Source of the DNA: Trametes villosa
Taxonomy: Eukaryota > Basidiomycota > Agaricomycetes > Polyporales > Polyporaceae
DNA: 64,000 nucleotides
Reading direction: 5' to 3'
NCBI GenBank assembly: GCA_002964805.2
Contig: PUDQ02000003.1
Span: 1,798,001 to 1,862,000 of the forward strand
The notes beneath the pieces are model-generated. The model was not told where the DNA came from. It searched no databases and saw only the letters and a program-made list of their open reading frames with translations. Shown here piece after piece: positions 47,320-59,280 of this stretch. How positions within the stretch are numbered: the stretch's first letter is position 1; each line of letters opens with the position of its first letter. A program made the translations under genes and the position numbers.

Positions 47320-48044
47320 ATGAGATACCTTACCTTGCTCTTCGCTGTCGCTGCCGGATCCGCGAGCGCGCTCGCTGTCGACCCGCTGACGATCAACACC
47401 CCGTTCGTAGCCCTACACCCCGCCTGTCGTCGATGTGCCATTGACCCCTCTTACAGCGCAAGCGCTTCCCAGTGCGTGCCGACGTTGATCACCTGGACTG
47501 GAGGCACCAGTGAGCGCTGTTCAGATATCACTAGACTTGCGGTGACTTACCAGCGAGACATTTAGCCCCGTTCAACTTGGTGAGCTGGCCGCCTTCGACA
47601 ACGCACCCCGGAACTCACTCTTGTCCTATGTCGATGAATTCCTACAGACGTTAGTCGCCCCGAACTTCGAGTATATTGGTACTGAGCTCACCGGATTTCG
47701 CCTCGCGCGTAGCATCACGGACAGCGCCGTGAACAACCAGCCGATCGCGCAGAACTTCCCTGGCCTTCCCGGGCATTCTTTCACTTGGGCTACGAACGTC
47801 CTCGCACGTAAGGACGGATTCAACTACGTCCAATAGCATGCAGTGTACTCATCCTGCGTTGGCTCGTGCTGCAAAGGGACCGTCGCGGTGCTCCGCGTCG
47901 ACGACGCGACCGGTGCTACCGCCCTCTCCGCGCCTTTAGTGATTCAAGCCAGCGGTACGTTCGATGCCTAGGCGTCAGCTCTTGCGGTGCATGGTTCCTG
48001 ACAAGCGCTGCTTCTCCCTTATAGGGGACAACTCCTGCCTCTAA
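47320..48044 (+). CDS. Small secreted Kre9/KNH-like protein 3
   Basis: Signal peptide MRYLTLLFAVAAGSASALA, then VDPLTINTP, ASASQCVPTLITWTGGT, PFNL, SITDSAVNNQPIAQNFPGL, HSFTWATNVLA, TVAVLRVDDATGATALSA and the last exon GDNSCL. The intron between PFNL and SITDS is about 130 bp, which may contain an unrecognised short exon. Closest in block order to the gene at 45856-46572. Expected extracellular Ig-like protein; role unknown. Confidence 0.82.
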
Positions 48045-48819
48045 AGGTTATATCTGGTTATATGGATGTGTCGAGGGTGTCATCGGAGGAGCATGGCGCA
48101 CGAGTCGCGGTTTGGACGAGGGAGACGGGAAGAGTGATCTTGGAGGAGAGCAGTACCAAGAGCCGCGGGGGTGGTTAGTGGGAAAGATGTTCGCGAGAGT
48201 GATATTTCGCAGAAGTTCGCAGAGTTATACTTCTTTGGACCGAAGGATGAGTGATCAGCTGGGCTTGGTTGAGACGAGACAGCAGGGCGCGGTACTTACC
48301 TCGAGCTGTCCCATCGCACTACACATCCGCGGCTCCTTCCAAGATGCAACCAATGACTTATATGCCCATTCACAAGGTTTGTCTAAACCAAGTAGATTGC
48401 CGGCACGGAGAGTCGTGCTACACAGAAACGTCGTGGTAAGCAGGCAAACGTTGGAAACTCAAACGCGACGCGCGGCGGCGGGGAACGCCGAGCATTGTGC
48501 CGTTACTCGCCACGTGGCGCAGCCCCGTCACATTCTCGCAACCTTCTGGCTTCGGCGCTCGATTCCTTTCTCTTCCTCCCTCTCTACTGGATTCGCGCAA
48601 GCTCAGAACAGATGCTCGTGGAAAAAGGATGGATTGAAACGCGCTGGGCTCAGTACTGTGCAACAACAGCTAAACGGTGAAAGCGACAGCATACAGTCGG
48701 CCCGGCTGGATGGTGAAGATTCCCCTTGGCGCGATCCGAATAGCAGCAGCAGATGCCCAAGAGGAGATTTTCTCTTCAGTCCGAGTTGTGGAGCAGCTTC
48801 TACGGGCCCGATGTTGCCG
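48045..48819. other. Intergenic stretch ending at inverted repeat
   Basis: 775 bp. Apart from the KNH-like fragment at about 48690-48790 nothing was recognised. Confidence 0.4.
48690..48790 (-). pseudogene. Kre9/KNH-like gene fragment
   Basis: The minus strand reads a C-terminal block ending PRGIFTIQPG, the conserved end of the penultimate exon in this family (FTIQPG or FTIRPG in other copies). Upstream sequence that should encode the rest is replaced by the inverted-repeat arm starting near 48820. It looks like a copy truncated by a rearrangement. Confidence 0.5.
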
Positions 48820-49775
48820 TACCGTCAGCCTCTTCCGGAGCCAGCTCGGCCGTCGGCGAGCTTGTTCGTTTCGCGCCACAGCGCGGTCACGTGTCCACGC
48901 GCGACGCGTGTGTGGAGGCATTTGGCGCCCGGCTGACCGCGGCTGACCGTTCGAATGTCCGCCCGCGCTGGGTGTACAAAGTCTCGCTCCTTCACTCGAC
49001 TACTCTTCTCTCCGTACCGCCATCTCCTGCTTTGCTCTCCCCGCACTGCGTACCCGCAGTCCTCCGCTATGTCTATCACTCTGCCTTCGGACTGCCCTCT
49101 TCTCTCGGCCTCAAGGTATGCGACTCTCGTCACGGTCGTCTACCTCTTATTAACCCCTTCTGGTTTGTAGATAGTCGTGCTACTGGTGAGCCTCATCTTT
49201 TATCTTTTCTTCTTTTTCTTCTTTCGTGGGGCCTGCGCCCACTTTCTTGCGCATTAGGCCGCATCTATTCCCGTCTGCACACCGGACATCCGGGATTCCA
49301 GGGCACCGCCCTAGTGGTCTGGTACTAGGACGGCAGGGAGCGATCTACCCGCACCTCACCACTGCTTCCGCCGGCGGTGGCGGTCCAGGGTTAATCGCAT
49401 CCGCCTGAGCGTACGAGACCGCTCACAGGAGCAGCACAATCTGCAGCTGACCAGCGGTGCCGCGATCCTCTTGTCTGCAGCGAGGGGCTCGCCGGCATCT
49501 CTCACCTGCTGCATTTTGATGCGCCCTGTCCGGTGATCCTGTAGTCCTGAGATGCTATCCGGCAGTGCTAATGGGGATGGTGCGGCTTGATGTGCTAGCG
49601 GGAAGGGAAGGTGGGGAAACTGGTCCTGCTTTCCTCTCTCGCTACTTTTTTTCTCTCGAGGGGGGGCGGGTCGCACATTTGAGCGACCCGTCCCGGCGCA
49701 GACCTTTCCGTGGTCCTCGGGATAAGTACCCTTCCCGCAAGGGAGGGGGAAACCAGCATGCGCCTAATCTCCTTT
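48820..49775 (+). repeat. Inverted repeat arm, left (partner 60178-61112)
   Basis: About 950 bp that matches the reverse complement of 60178-61112 along its whole length with scattered substitutions and small indels. Landmarks: 48890-48960 with 60965-61040, 49320-49400 with 60545-60625, 49690-49740 with 60205-60250. It contains splice-like signals (exon-like piece ending CTCGGCCTCAAG before GTATGC near 49116), so it may be part of a duplicated gene of unknown family. Confidence 0.85.
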
Positions 49776-51157
49776 CTCCTCGTGAATTGGCTTACGGCTA
49801 TAGATTTCGAGGATCGTGCTCGTGCGCAGCGCAGCGTCCCAAAGCTGAGTTTCTTCTCCTCCTACCGCTAGCACCATATACTGACTGACGCGCTCCTGCT
49901 ACGCCAGACATAGGACCGTCGACGGAGGCCCGGCCGGCATCCTCCCATAACGAGCGGCCGAACGGCACGATCCACGTGCGCTCCCGGAGGGGCTCCTTCT
50001 CTAGGCGCCAACGCAAAACCTGTCTTTCTTCTCGCTGGACGACGACTCGCTCGCAGCTCGTTCTCTCGCTTTCTGCTCTTACTCCTCTGCGCTGGCTGGC
50101 TGAAACGATATGCTACTGCCAGGGGCTACACTCTAGGGCCTAGTATGCGCTGTCTTCTCTCACCGCTGGCTCCGGCGTCAACTAGGACATACTGGTTCGC
50201 GTCGCTCTTCCCAGAGGCCGCGTCCCCAGGGATCTGGCCTATGTTCTCGAGAGAGATCGAAGCAGCGCACGGCGCTCCCCGGCTAGGCGGGCTTGGGGAG
50301 TTGAGGTATGTACTCTGTTGGCTCTGACGCTCCCATACCGTCCTACCCGCTCTGGCTTTGGCTACGCTGGACCCCAGCTACCGAGAGGCCCTGCCGGACT
50401 CGTCTCAATCTAGCGGTTTTGCGGCGCAACCCACCTTCCCCCGAAGCTTCCTGCCTAGGCATCCACCAAAACACGCTTCCCTTCTCGGCAGACGTCGACT
50501 CGCTCACTGCCTCTGCCCTCGTCCCTGCTATTACTCCTCTGCACGGGTTGGATGCTATTCTATGCTACTTGAGCTTGTGTACTGATCTCGGACCCGAGGT
50601 GCCGGCCGCGCTCTCTAGTCGCATTATGCTGCTCCCGTCAACAGCTCACGACGTCTGCACGGCTCGACTTTGCGGTTTCTACAACTAGGCAGCACCGTTC
50701 GGCCCACCCCGCAGCTGTACGCTACGCGCTTCCCGTACCCGATCCCACAGGCGACGCGCGACACGCGCGCCCCTTGGCTCTTCTCAACTTCGGTCGCGCT
50801 ACCTCGCCGTCCTCCCTCGCGACCTTGCGCCGTTGTTGGGGCATACCAGACCCGCCTTCGCCGGGGAGCGTCATAACCAAGTGCGCAATCAGGCCGTCCC
50901 GCGAGGACGTGTGCCTAGCAACAACCGCCCCTTTCGCTTCGTCCCCGCTTGCGGCGCGGAAGACGGCTATCCACATATCGTGAGTGCGCACAACGTGATA
51001 GGCTGTGTGAAAAATAACCCAATTCATTGACAGCGCGAGCGCGCGGTAGCAGGAGACCAGGCTGATCAGCTAGAGTAGCCACTCCGGTACGCGTCGACTG
51101 CCTTTCCGCGCGTGGATGCCCATATAGCTGAAGTATTCCCGGCTTTGCGATCTACGT
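49776..51157. other. Gap inside inverted-repeat block
   Basis: 1.4 kb without a recognised gene. Two related segments of about 80 bp lie in direct orientation at about 50017-50100 and 50482-50560 (both with GACTCGCTC and TTACTCCTCTG), each in a plus frame giving a similar Asp/Ser/Leu-rich piece. Confidence 0.4.
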
Positions 51158-51165
51158 ACAGAGCT
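51158..51165. repeat. 8-bp target site duplication, left copy
   Basis: ACAGAGCT, identical to 52184-52191, directly flanking the terminal inverted repeats of the element at 51166-52183. Confidence 0.75.
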
Positions 51166-52183
51166 ATGATGGCCCATTTGTACATTTAATAAAAAAACTG
51201 CGCAACTTGCTTATCGCCGCGCACCGCCACATTAAACAACGCAACTAAGCGTTTTCTAATGCAGCGCGCGCATTCGATTCCGCACAGCGCGCACAACTCA
51301 TGGCAAGCGGGTTATCCGGAGGTTAAGTTTACCTCTTATGGTAGCTCAAAAAAGCGGGCCATGGCGGATTCGAACCCGGGCGGTTATGGCAAAACCAGTG
51401 GATGCCTCTACCAACTCGGCCAACAGGCCTTTATCAGTTTAGGATTTCTGTTGTGATATGTAGTGATCTCTCAAAGACCTGGTATGCATCCTTCAAACTT
51501 GAAGGCCACCGTCGTTTACTTGTGAAAGCCATTAGTTCATATTCTTACGTACACTTCTCAAGCCATCTTCAATGAGGCCTGGGTCCCTATCAGGATTCCT
51601 CCGGAAGGTTATGAAGTGACCCGCCGGAGGACTTGATACTTACTAGTAGACACTATTTAGCAACACTATTGCCGTCATTAGGCGCCCGTTTGTCGAACTG
51701 GCAATAACTTCAAGTCTGATTGATACTCTGTCCAGTCTGAACTTTCTGTTCCTCGTTTAGAAACCAAGGAGGTTAATGGAAGTAACAGACCTGGTGGGAT
51801 TGTGGTTAATCTCGAAGGAGAGACTACCCAGAGTTCGCAGATGTCCGAGTCTGACCAGGAGGATTAGGTACATGCGGATCAGTGACAGCTGGGAAACGAA
51901 AGGGATGAAGACCCTATGGCCGAGCTGTAAGGACGGCCCGCCTTCGTGTCCAGCCCTCTCGAGTTCAAACCCTCCCCGTTCTAACCTTTTTTGCCGTCCA
52001 TATCCGGACATTTGAGCCTCCAGATCTCCCCGTCCCATGCGCGCCGTGCGCGCGCTGGTGTGCGCTGCGTGGGATTTATGCGCTCGGCGGTAAGAAAAGG
52101 TTAGTTTCGCGCTGTAATGTGGCTGTGCGCGCTGATAAACCGACTTTGCGCAACATTTATTAAATGTACAAATGGACCGTCAT
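51166..52183. mobile_element. hAT-like non-autonomous DNA transposon, 1,018 bp
   Basis: The first 28 bases (51166-51193) and the reverse complement of the last 28 (52156-52183) are identical except at two positions. The element is flanked by the 8-bp duplication ACAGAGCT. TIRs plus an 8-bp duplication fit the hAT superfamily. There is no transposase frame inside, so it would depend on an autonomous relative. It contains a tRNA-like segment at 51357-51429. The next transposon begins ten bases beyond its right duplication. Confidence 0.8.
51357..51429 (-). ncRNA. tRNA-derived (SINE-like) sequence or tRNA pseudogene
   Basis: The minus strand has a polymerase III A-box-like TGGCCGAGTTGG with a paired D stem (GCC/GGC), and a perfect B-box core GGTTCGAATCC at the right distance. 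The acceptor stem pairs only in part (GGCC/GGCC) and the T stem is poor, so it is unlikely to be a working tRNA. It lies inside the hAT-like element. A run of T follows on the transcribed side, as for pol III termination. Confidence 0.5.
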
Positions 52184-52191
52184 ACAGAGCT
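52184..52191. repeat. 8-bp target site duplication, right copy
   Basis: ACAGAGCT, partner of 51158-51165. Confidence 0.75.
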
Positions 52192-52201
52192 CTTCCGCCT
52201 A

Positions 52202-52223
52202 GTACACCGCCAACTTCGGGCCA
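52202..52223 (+). repeat. Transposon terminal inverted repeat, left
   Basis: 22 bp, exact reverse complement of 59281-59302. Confidence 0.9.
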
Positions 52224-52761
52224 GCCGACGTACGGCTGGCGCGCACATGTGTCCCGGGTAGCGCGCGCAGCTGGCGACGGCTTGATTGTAGGCTGGTGCC
52301 CGGCTGACATCCGGAATGGTACCACACTGGTACCAGCTCCGTGTAGCAGCCAGCCCTCGTAGCCATGTAGGTACCAGCTGATATGTAGGCTGTAGACCAT
52401 ATAGTGACCCGGATGTACCAAATGCTACGTTATTGATGTCAGCCATATATTCTTGTGTGCGGTCGTCAGCGTGCCCGGCGTATGGGTACCTCGGGCAACA
52501 CCAGCGAGATATTGCATGGTAGATCACCTGTCATCCGGCGGGGCATATCTCTTGTTCCAAGCTGAATGATTGGGCATAAGGGGGCTGCGACGACACATTG
52601 CCAACATGGTGGCTGTCGCACAGTCACAAGCTGCGATCGCGGACGGATAACATGCAGGCCGAAGATACGGAACACAGAATATATTCAACGGGGCGGGTGG
52701 ACGCGCGAACATGATATACAAGCTATCGGGACCGGTGACGGTACAGACTCGGAGCCGCCGT

Positions 52762-54259
52762 TCAGTCGCCACCGCCCGCATCCGAACCCCTGCCAGATGC
52801 TGGCTGCGACTGCGTAGCACCGTCCGAAGCAACCGCACTCGGCAGAGCGTCCTCGTCGGGATCGTTTCCTCCACCTTCTTCCTCAGCGCCGCCTTGCTGT
52901 ACAGAGCGCTCAATGCCTTCGTCGACAGTCTGCTGGAGGTCATCAGTTGCGGTCTCGTCGATATCCGGCTCGCCAGCGTCGCTGCCGTAAGTGGAACGGT
53001 CCTTGTCGAGGATGAGCTTGAACGCGCTATGACGGTGTCAGTCAGACAATCCGACGAAGGTCAGCATACACTGCGTACCGTGTGAGCTTCTCCGGGGTGT
53101 CGGCGTCCTTTCCCGCGTGCTTCCGTATCTTGCTAAGGCGTTTGTCGATGGCATCCCAGAAGTCCGTGTCAGGGTGTCTCTGGTAAATGTTGCGCTAAGG
53201 ACAAGTACTAGTTAATGGAGCGCGTGGTAATGTGTGAAGATGCGGCACTCACCATAAGGGCTACGCGTGCCATGACAGGCACGGTTACCTTGCATCCCGT
53301 CCCGTGGAGCAGCTTCTCGGTGAGCTTATAGATCGACCACGGCTTCTCCAAAGCGCCCTTGACATTGATACTCTTCTTGATCTGTAAGCGGTCCTGTCAG
53401 CAGACCGTCGCCGCATCGCACCGCGTGGACGTACCTCCTTCTTGACGGCGCCACGAATTTGCGTTAGGATACCTTGGATAGCGTTGATAATCTTGTTCCA
53501 GTTCGCCGTGTTGTGCTCGAGGCCCGCCGGGATCCCGAACCGCATGCGTTTGACGATGTCCTATGGATACCTGAGATTAGCCACACACTGGTACCACCAG
53601 AGCTCAACCGAAAAGCTCACCAGAACATGATTGAGGCCGATGGGGCCCTTGTATGCTGCGAGCTTGCTGGAGAAGAAAACGGCGTTGGAGTACGAGACAA
53701 GGTTGGTCTACGGATGCAAGGCATTAGTGGCACACATCAAACATCATTCGGGTCAACGTACCCAAAGCTCTGAGTCCTTAGAGACTTGGAACGGCGGCGC
53801 CGACGCATTGATTTTGTCGAGTTTGGCGTTAATCGAAACCATGGTGGCATATAGCTTGATATTCTGGGTCGACAACAAATCCTGGTGAACGTCAGCGCGC
53901 GTCCCCGTTCGTTGACGGAAGGCGAGCAGTGTGGCTATTGTAAATCCACTTACTGTCGCAAAATCTTCGACCTCACGAGCAAGATCCGGGCGCAGCTTCT
54001 TCTGCGTGCCTACACGCCGCGCAACAGCCAAGAGGTTCTTGTTGGGGGGTCGTGCGGCAGAGTTCAGGGCGATGTTGGGGGTGCCCGGGGCAGATGATGA
54101 GGCGTCCTCATCATCACTCGGGAGTTCTGCCTGAGCCGCAGTGCGTTTGTGGCCGCGTTGAGCCGGCGCGGGAGTCCGGGACGCAAGCGGAGAGCTCGGT
54201 TCGTTCATTGCGTTGCTAACCGCGCGCCAAAGGTCGTCTTCAGCTTCAGAGTCTGACAT
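52762..54259 (-). CDS. Transposon companion protein, family not recognised
   Basis: About 340 residues from seven exons joined in frame. The N-terminus is acidic and disordered (MSDSEAEDDLWRAVSNAMNE, then a Pro/Ser-rich part and DDEDASSSAP). The middle is helical: DLLSTQNIKLYATMVSINAK, NLVSYSNAVFFSSKLAAYKG, DIVKRMRFGIPAGLEHNTAN, IKKSINVKGALEKPWSIYKL, and NIYQRHPDTDFWDAIDKRLS. The C-terminus is again acidic (DIDETATDDLQQTVDEGIE) and Gly-rich. No nuclease or binding motif was seen. It starts 274 bp from the transposase start on the opposite strand, so both genes share a promoter inside the transposon. It may play the DNA-binding partner role that second proteins play in CACTA elements, by inference. 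Confidence 0.78.
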
Positions 54260-54533
54260 GATAGCGAGGATTGGGCGGGAGAGGCGAGCGACGTGGTGGT
54301 GAGGAAGAGGAAAAGCAGGGGACCGGGAATGGAGGGGTGCAGCCTTTTAAGACGCGTGCCCGAGCCACACCCGGCACGCATTGTTCAGCCTGGATTGTGT
54401 TCAGTCCAAGCCACAGTTGACTTAAGCGTGGCCAGGGGCATAAACACTCACCACTTTCTCAGTTCTCCTGCCTGTGCGCATCACATTCGTCAACACTTCT
54501 GCTGCATCTCCCTGGTCAGTCGCACATCCGAAA

Positions 54534-57500
54534 ATGGCTCGAAAAGCGAAAGAATTACCTTCGTGTGCGTGTTTGCGCGCCCGTCCTGAAAACGGGGGAG
54601 ATACTTACTGCCGACATGAACGCAGGCATCAAGGCGGTCCCTGGAGGAGATGGGAAGAATGTGCAGTGTTTAGCCTGCAAGCAGACGATGAAACGGGAGA
54701 GTGTAAACGCGCACCTCAAATCCGCCACACACCGCAAATGCGCTGAAGTTCGGCAGAGCGCAGTGGGCGAGATGGAAAGTGTGCGAGTTCAAGCTCAGGC
54801 TGAAGAGGAGGAGCGCGAACAAATCGAGTTTGCCCAGCTGCAGGTGGAGAGCTCCAACATGGGCGCGCAGCGGTCGGTGCCAGAGATTCAGTCGGTACGG
54901 ACGCAAGCAGCTCCAGAAACGTCTCGTGGCGAGAGAGAACTTTGGGATGCGTTCATGAGGGAGGGTGCCGACTTTACGATGGACGATGGAGGCGTCGCAG
55001 AAGCAGAAAGGGAGCGCGCGAAGCTGGGAGAGCAAGTGGCATCGTTTGGCATCTGGAATGCCGAGCGCTCGGCAGCAGAACTTGGCTTCCAAAACGGGTC
55101 AGACGCCTCGAGCACCGCCGACCTCCTCGGTCTCGCAGCTATCGCTGAAGAGGACGCATTCCTGGCCGATTTACTCTCGAATAACACACGTGCGTCACTT
55201 TCCCGAGGGCTCTTGTTGGCCATGTTCGTGCTCAGCTCCTTGTTCAGACCTCAATGCACCTGACAACCCCGAAGATCTGCTGGGCGCTCATGCCACTCAG
55301 GATGCGCCGGGGGATGCTGGAGGTTGCAGCACCGACCCGACCTCGGAAACATATCCATATCCTAACCATCCCGTGCGCTTTTTCATTCAAACATTCACGT
55401 CTCCCGCAATCTCACTCACCGTACATTTTCCAGATGTTTTTAATGGACACTCTCGACAACCTCCTGCGCATCCCGGTCTCCGACGCGCTGATGCGCATGT
55501 TCCTCTACGTTCTCCGAGAATGCGGTGTCAAGGGGGTCCTCTCGTTCGAGGGATTCAGGAAGATGCAAGCGGAGGTCCGAGAGAAGAGCGGCATTGCCAC
55601 GATACCGTGCAAGTCTGCCCGCGGTAACGTCTTCTGGATGGTCGATCCACGGGCCATCGTTGCTCGGGTGAGTCCGCTACTGTATCCCTGTGCATGTTGG
55701 TATCTGACGAACCCATTTCAATGCTTGTAGGATTGGATGAATCACTCGACACGCTCTGACCTTCATGTCTATCCGGTAATACCGGACGGTCCCATCTCGG
55801 AGGTCTTTCACACAGTGATGTGGCACCCTGGTCTGGATCGGACGAAGCTGAGCCCAATGTATGACGCCAAGGACAAGCATTACTACGTCGACGAGGTTGC
55901 GCAACTCAATTCGGGCGAGCTCGTCATCCCGTCTCGCTGGGTCATCTATCGCGGCGAACTGCACGTTGATGTGCACATGGTCAGCAAGAACGCTGCCGTA
56001 CGTCGTGATCCCTCCACTTGTCATACATTTCGTGCTAATGCCTGGTTATCGGCAGGGTCAAGCTGTTTACGACACGCAGAAGACAGAAATGGTTCTGGCG
56101 AAGTTGCTCGTCGCAAACTACTTCGATCTCGAGGCTGCTGGAGCGCTCCCTGAGTGGGCAGGTAAGACCTGTCTGGTAAATTAATAAAGCTATCGCTGAC
56201 TGGAGTTCAGACGCCACACCCGAAATGCCTAACCCGCTGCGTGAGATCGCGCAGGGAGATCCACTCTATTCCTCTTGGCTCAATCATTTTGTCGACGACG
56301 TGTCCGGTAACCGATCGAAGTCATGGAACAAACATATCAACACATACATCACACACGCGAACCTCCCTCGTCGATACCTGCAACAAGAAGCGCATATCCA
56401 CTTCGTAAGCACGTCCCAGAACGCGTCCGCTGCCGAACAATTCTGTGATTTCAAACGCATCGTGACGTGAGTGTGCAGCTCCGCATCAGTGCAAGGTTAC
56501 GAAGGAGGCTAATATCTCCCAGGTCCACACATCAGACACCCGTTCGTGTCGTCGACCCCCTCACGAACCGTGCCGCGCGATTCCGAATCTTTGTCAACGC
56601 CGAACCCTCGGACAACCCGATGCAAAGCGAACTATCTGGACACATCGGAGGCAACGGAAATCTGTTCTGTCGGAAGTGTGAAGCCGGGGGAACCACGGCA
56701 TCGAAGGCAACCGACGATGGCTTCCATGCTCTCTTCCTCGTAGGTTTCCCCGCTTCTATTGCTATTTCTGGGCTGACACCTGTTCCGGCAGCCTGGCGAG
56801 CATCGAAGTAAAGATGCCGTCCTTAACGGCCTGAAAGAGCAGGTCGCGTTAGCATGCCTTGGAGTGGAAAACAAAGTACGCACACGGCAGACGGAGACGG
56901 GTATCAAGGACCCGTATACCGAGCATTCAATTGGAGAGCTCATCAAGCGTGCACGAGAGGAGAAGAAGAAGAATCCGGAGCGGACGCAGAAAGAGATCCA
57001 AGCTGAGCTTCTCGAATGGGTTGACGCGAACGAGGAGGCGGTTTATAACCCCTTCCTGACAATGCCAGGTATGGTTTGAACGCTAACGGCATCCAGCTTT
57101 CGCGTACACATTACACTTGCTGATGTATGCTTACAGGTCTCGACCCCACGCAGGACACGCCCGTAGAGATCCTGCATACCGTGCTCCTTGGTGTCGTCAA
57201 GTACGCCTGGCACTGGACGCACACATCGTGGTCGGCCGCCCAGAAAGCGACATATGCACAGCGCCTCCAAGCCACCACGACCGACGGCCTCTCCATCCAC
57301 GCAATCAGAGCCAACTACATCATACAATACGCGAACTCGCTGATCGGACGACAGCTCAAGACGGTGGCACAGACTACGGCGTTCCATACTCATGACATGC
57401 TGCCACCCCTTCAGTTCAAACTCTGGCTCGCCATCGGAGAGATGACCTCGCTCATCTGGTTCCCCGAGATTCACGACATGAAGACATACAAGGCCGGTCT

Positions 57501-58930
57501 TGTTATCGCACCAACAGCTAACCGGATCTGACTTGCACACAGGAGGATCTGACCATCGCTATCGCCAACGTTCTCGACATATTCGCGGAAATCGACCCTT
57601 CGAAGATCATCGAGAAGGTGAAATTGCACGTCTTGACGCACGGCGTTGAGGACGTCTCCCGCTTCGGGCCGCTCATAGGCATGTGTACCGAAGGATTCGA
57701 GTCGTTCAACGGCGTCTTCCGAAACGCCTCCATACATTCGAATCATCTCGCTCCAAGCCGTGACATCGCTCGTAAGCTCGCAGACCAGGAGGCCCACAAG
57801 CACCGCCTCATGGGCGGCATCTGGGAGACACCTGACGGCGATCTGGTGCAAGCCGGCAGTCGTGTACGCGACTTCCTCGAGCACCACCCCACCTTCCGAC
57901 GGCTGTTTGGATGGCCGGTCGCACAGCCCCCTGCTCCCGGAACGTTCAAGCTCGTCGCCGTCCCCGTGGGCCACTCATCGCGCCCGACCATCCGACTCGG
58001 CGAGACTCGAGCAGCGCAAGCGCTCAATTCCGGCGAATACTCTCTTGACTCCGTGTGGACCCCGTGCCGCAACGTCGCCTCTGGTGCGCAAGACGTCTGC
58101 AAGAAGTCTTCATGGGTATGCGTACGGTCGCCGATCAATGTAAGTCTCTTGGCTTGCGAGGTACGAACACCTACTAAATTGTATGCACCGAAGCCATCCT
58201 TGCATCTCATGGGGCGCATCGAAGAGCTTATCGCTGATGCACAAGCCGGGAAGGCGATCGCGGTCATCGACGTATTCGAGATCGCTGCCACACGGCATCC
58301 TGTCTTCAACATGCCGTGGCTTGTCCGTCGTCAGGACGAAGCTTCGTATGTAATCGTCGAGTCGATCGTCAGTCCTTTCGCTCTTCTGCAATCTGACTAC
58401 CTGTGCTGATCGCCAGTCCTCCCCGCTTGCAGGCCATCGAATTCGCATTCAATGTGCAGCACGACTGTGCCTTCGCCAAGTGCACGGCAAACGGGGTACG
58501 AAATCTGCGTCAAGAACGCGTGGAGTCGTCCGTTTCGGAGACGTTCATCAAGCATCAAACGGATGTTCACCGGTTCATCATCAACACTCACTCCCTGCAC
58601 AATCCTCAGCTCATCCGCGCTGTCCTTCCACGCGAACTCACGGCACCCATCCCGCACTTTATCAATCGTCGTGAGGAGCACGACAAGCTTGCTCAGGCGC
58701 TTCGGGACAGCATGCACCAGAAGCAGGCCGTCGCCGCAGCACGCAAGAAAGCCAAGAAGGCCGCGGAGGCAGAACCCAGCGCTGGGAACGTGGACCCCAC
58801 TGGTGACGCCGGCCCCCAGTCTGCACACGGAGTCGGTTCTGTTCAGCACCCCCTCGGCGCGGAGGGTAATAACCCGCCGGTTGCTCGGAAGCGACGCAGA
58901 GTCGAGGCGGAACAGGATCCTGACGAATGA
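54534..58930 (+). CDS. CACTA/Plavaka-like transposase
   Basis: About 1,200 residues from a dozen exons. It starts [10 protein letters not shown], and a GTGCGT intron leads to a C2H2-like finger ([12 protein letters not shown] then [14 protein letters not shown]). The body has family-typical blocks: [77 protein letters not shown] followed by [30 protein letters not shown], and [16 protein letters not shown]. The C-terminus is basic ([19 protein letters not shown]), suitable as nuclear signal. Exons examined join without stops. I recognise this as the large protein of agaricomycete DNA transposons, but could not verify the exact clade or place the catalytic DDE residues. Confidence 0.82.
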
Positions 58931-59280
58931 CGGGGTGGGGAGCGGTGTATGTAGCAGGTGTATTGTGGCGGGAATCTCTCGTAGGGTACATGTGGTCGTC
59001 CATGCAGTCAACATACATTCTCCACCCATCCGTGAGCTGCGCGACACCCGGCCCTCAGGCGGCCACCACGGCCTTCTACAACCCGGGAAGCACCCGCCCG
59101 CCAGCCGCATATTCCATGTAGGGGTCGGCTGGAACAGCCAGCTGGCAGACACTTTTTCGCCAGCCCGCCGCCAGCTAATTTTCATGGCTGACCGGCCAGC
59201 CAGCCATCAGCCGTCCTCCATACCCCGGCCACATGGGCGCCTGTGCGGCTGCGGCCTGAAGCGCTTGCCTGGACGGGAGG

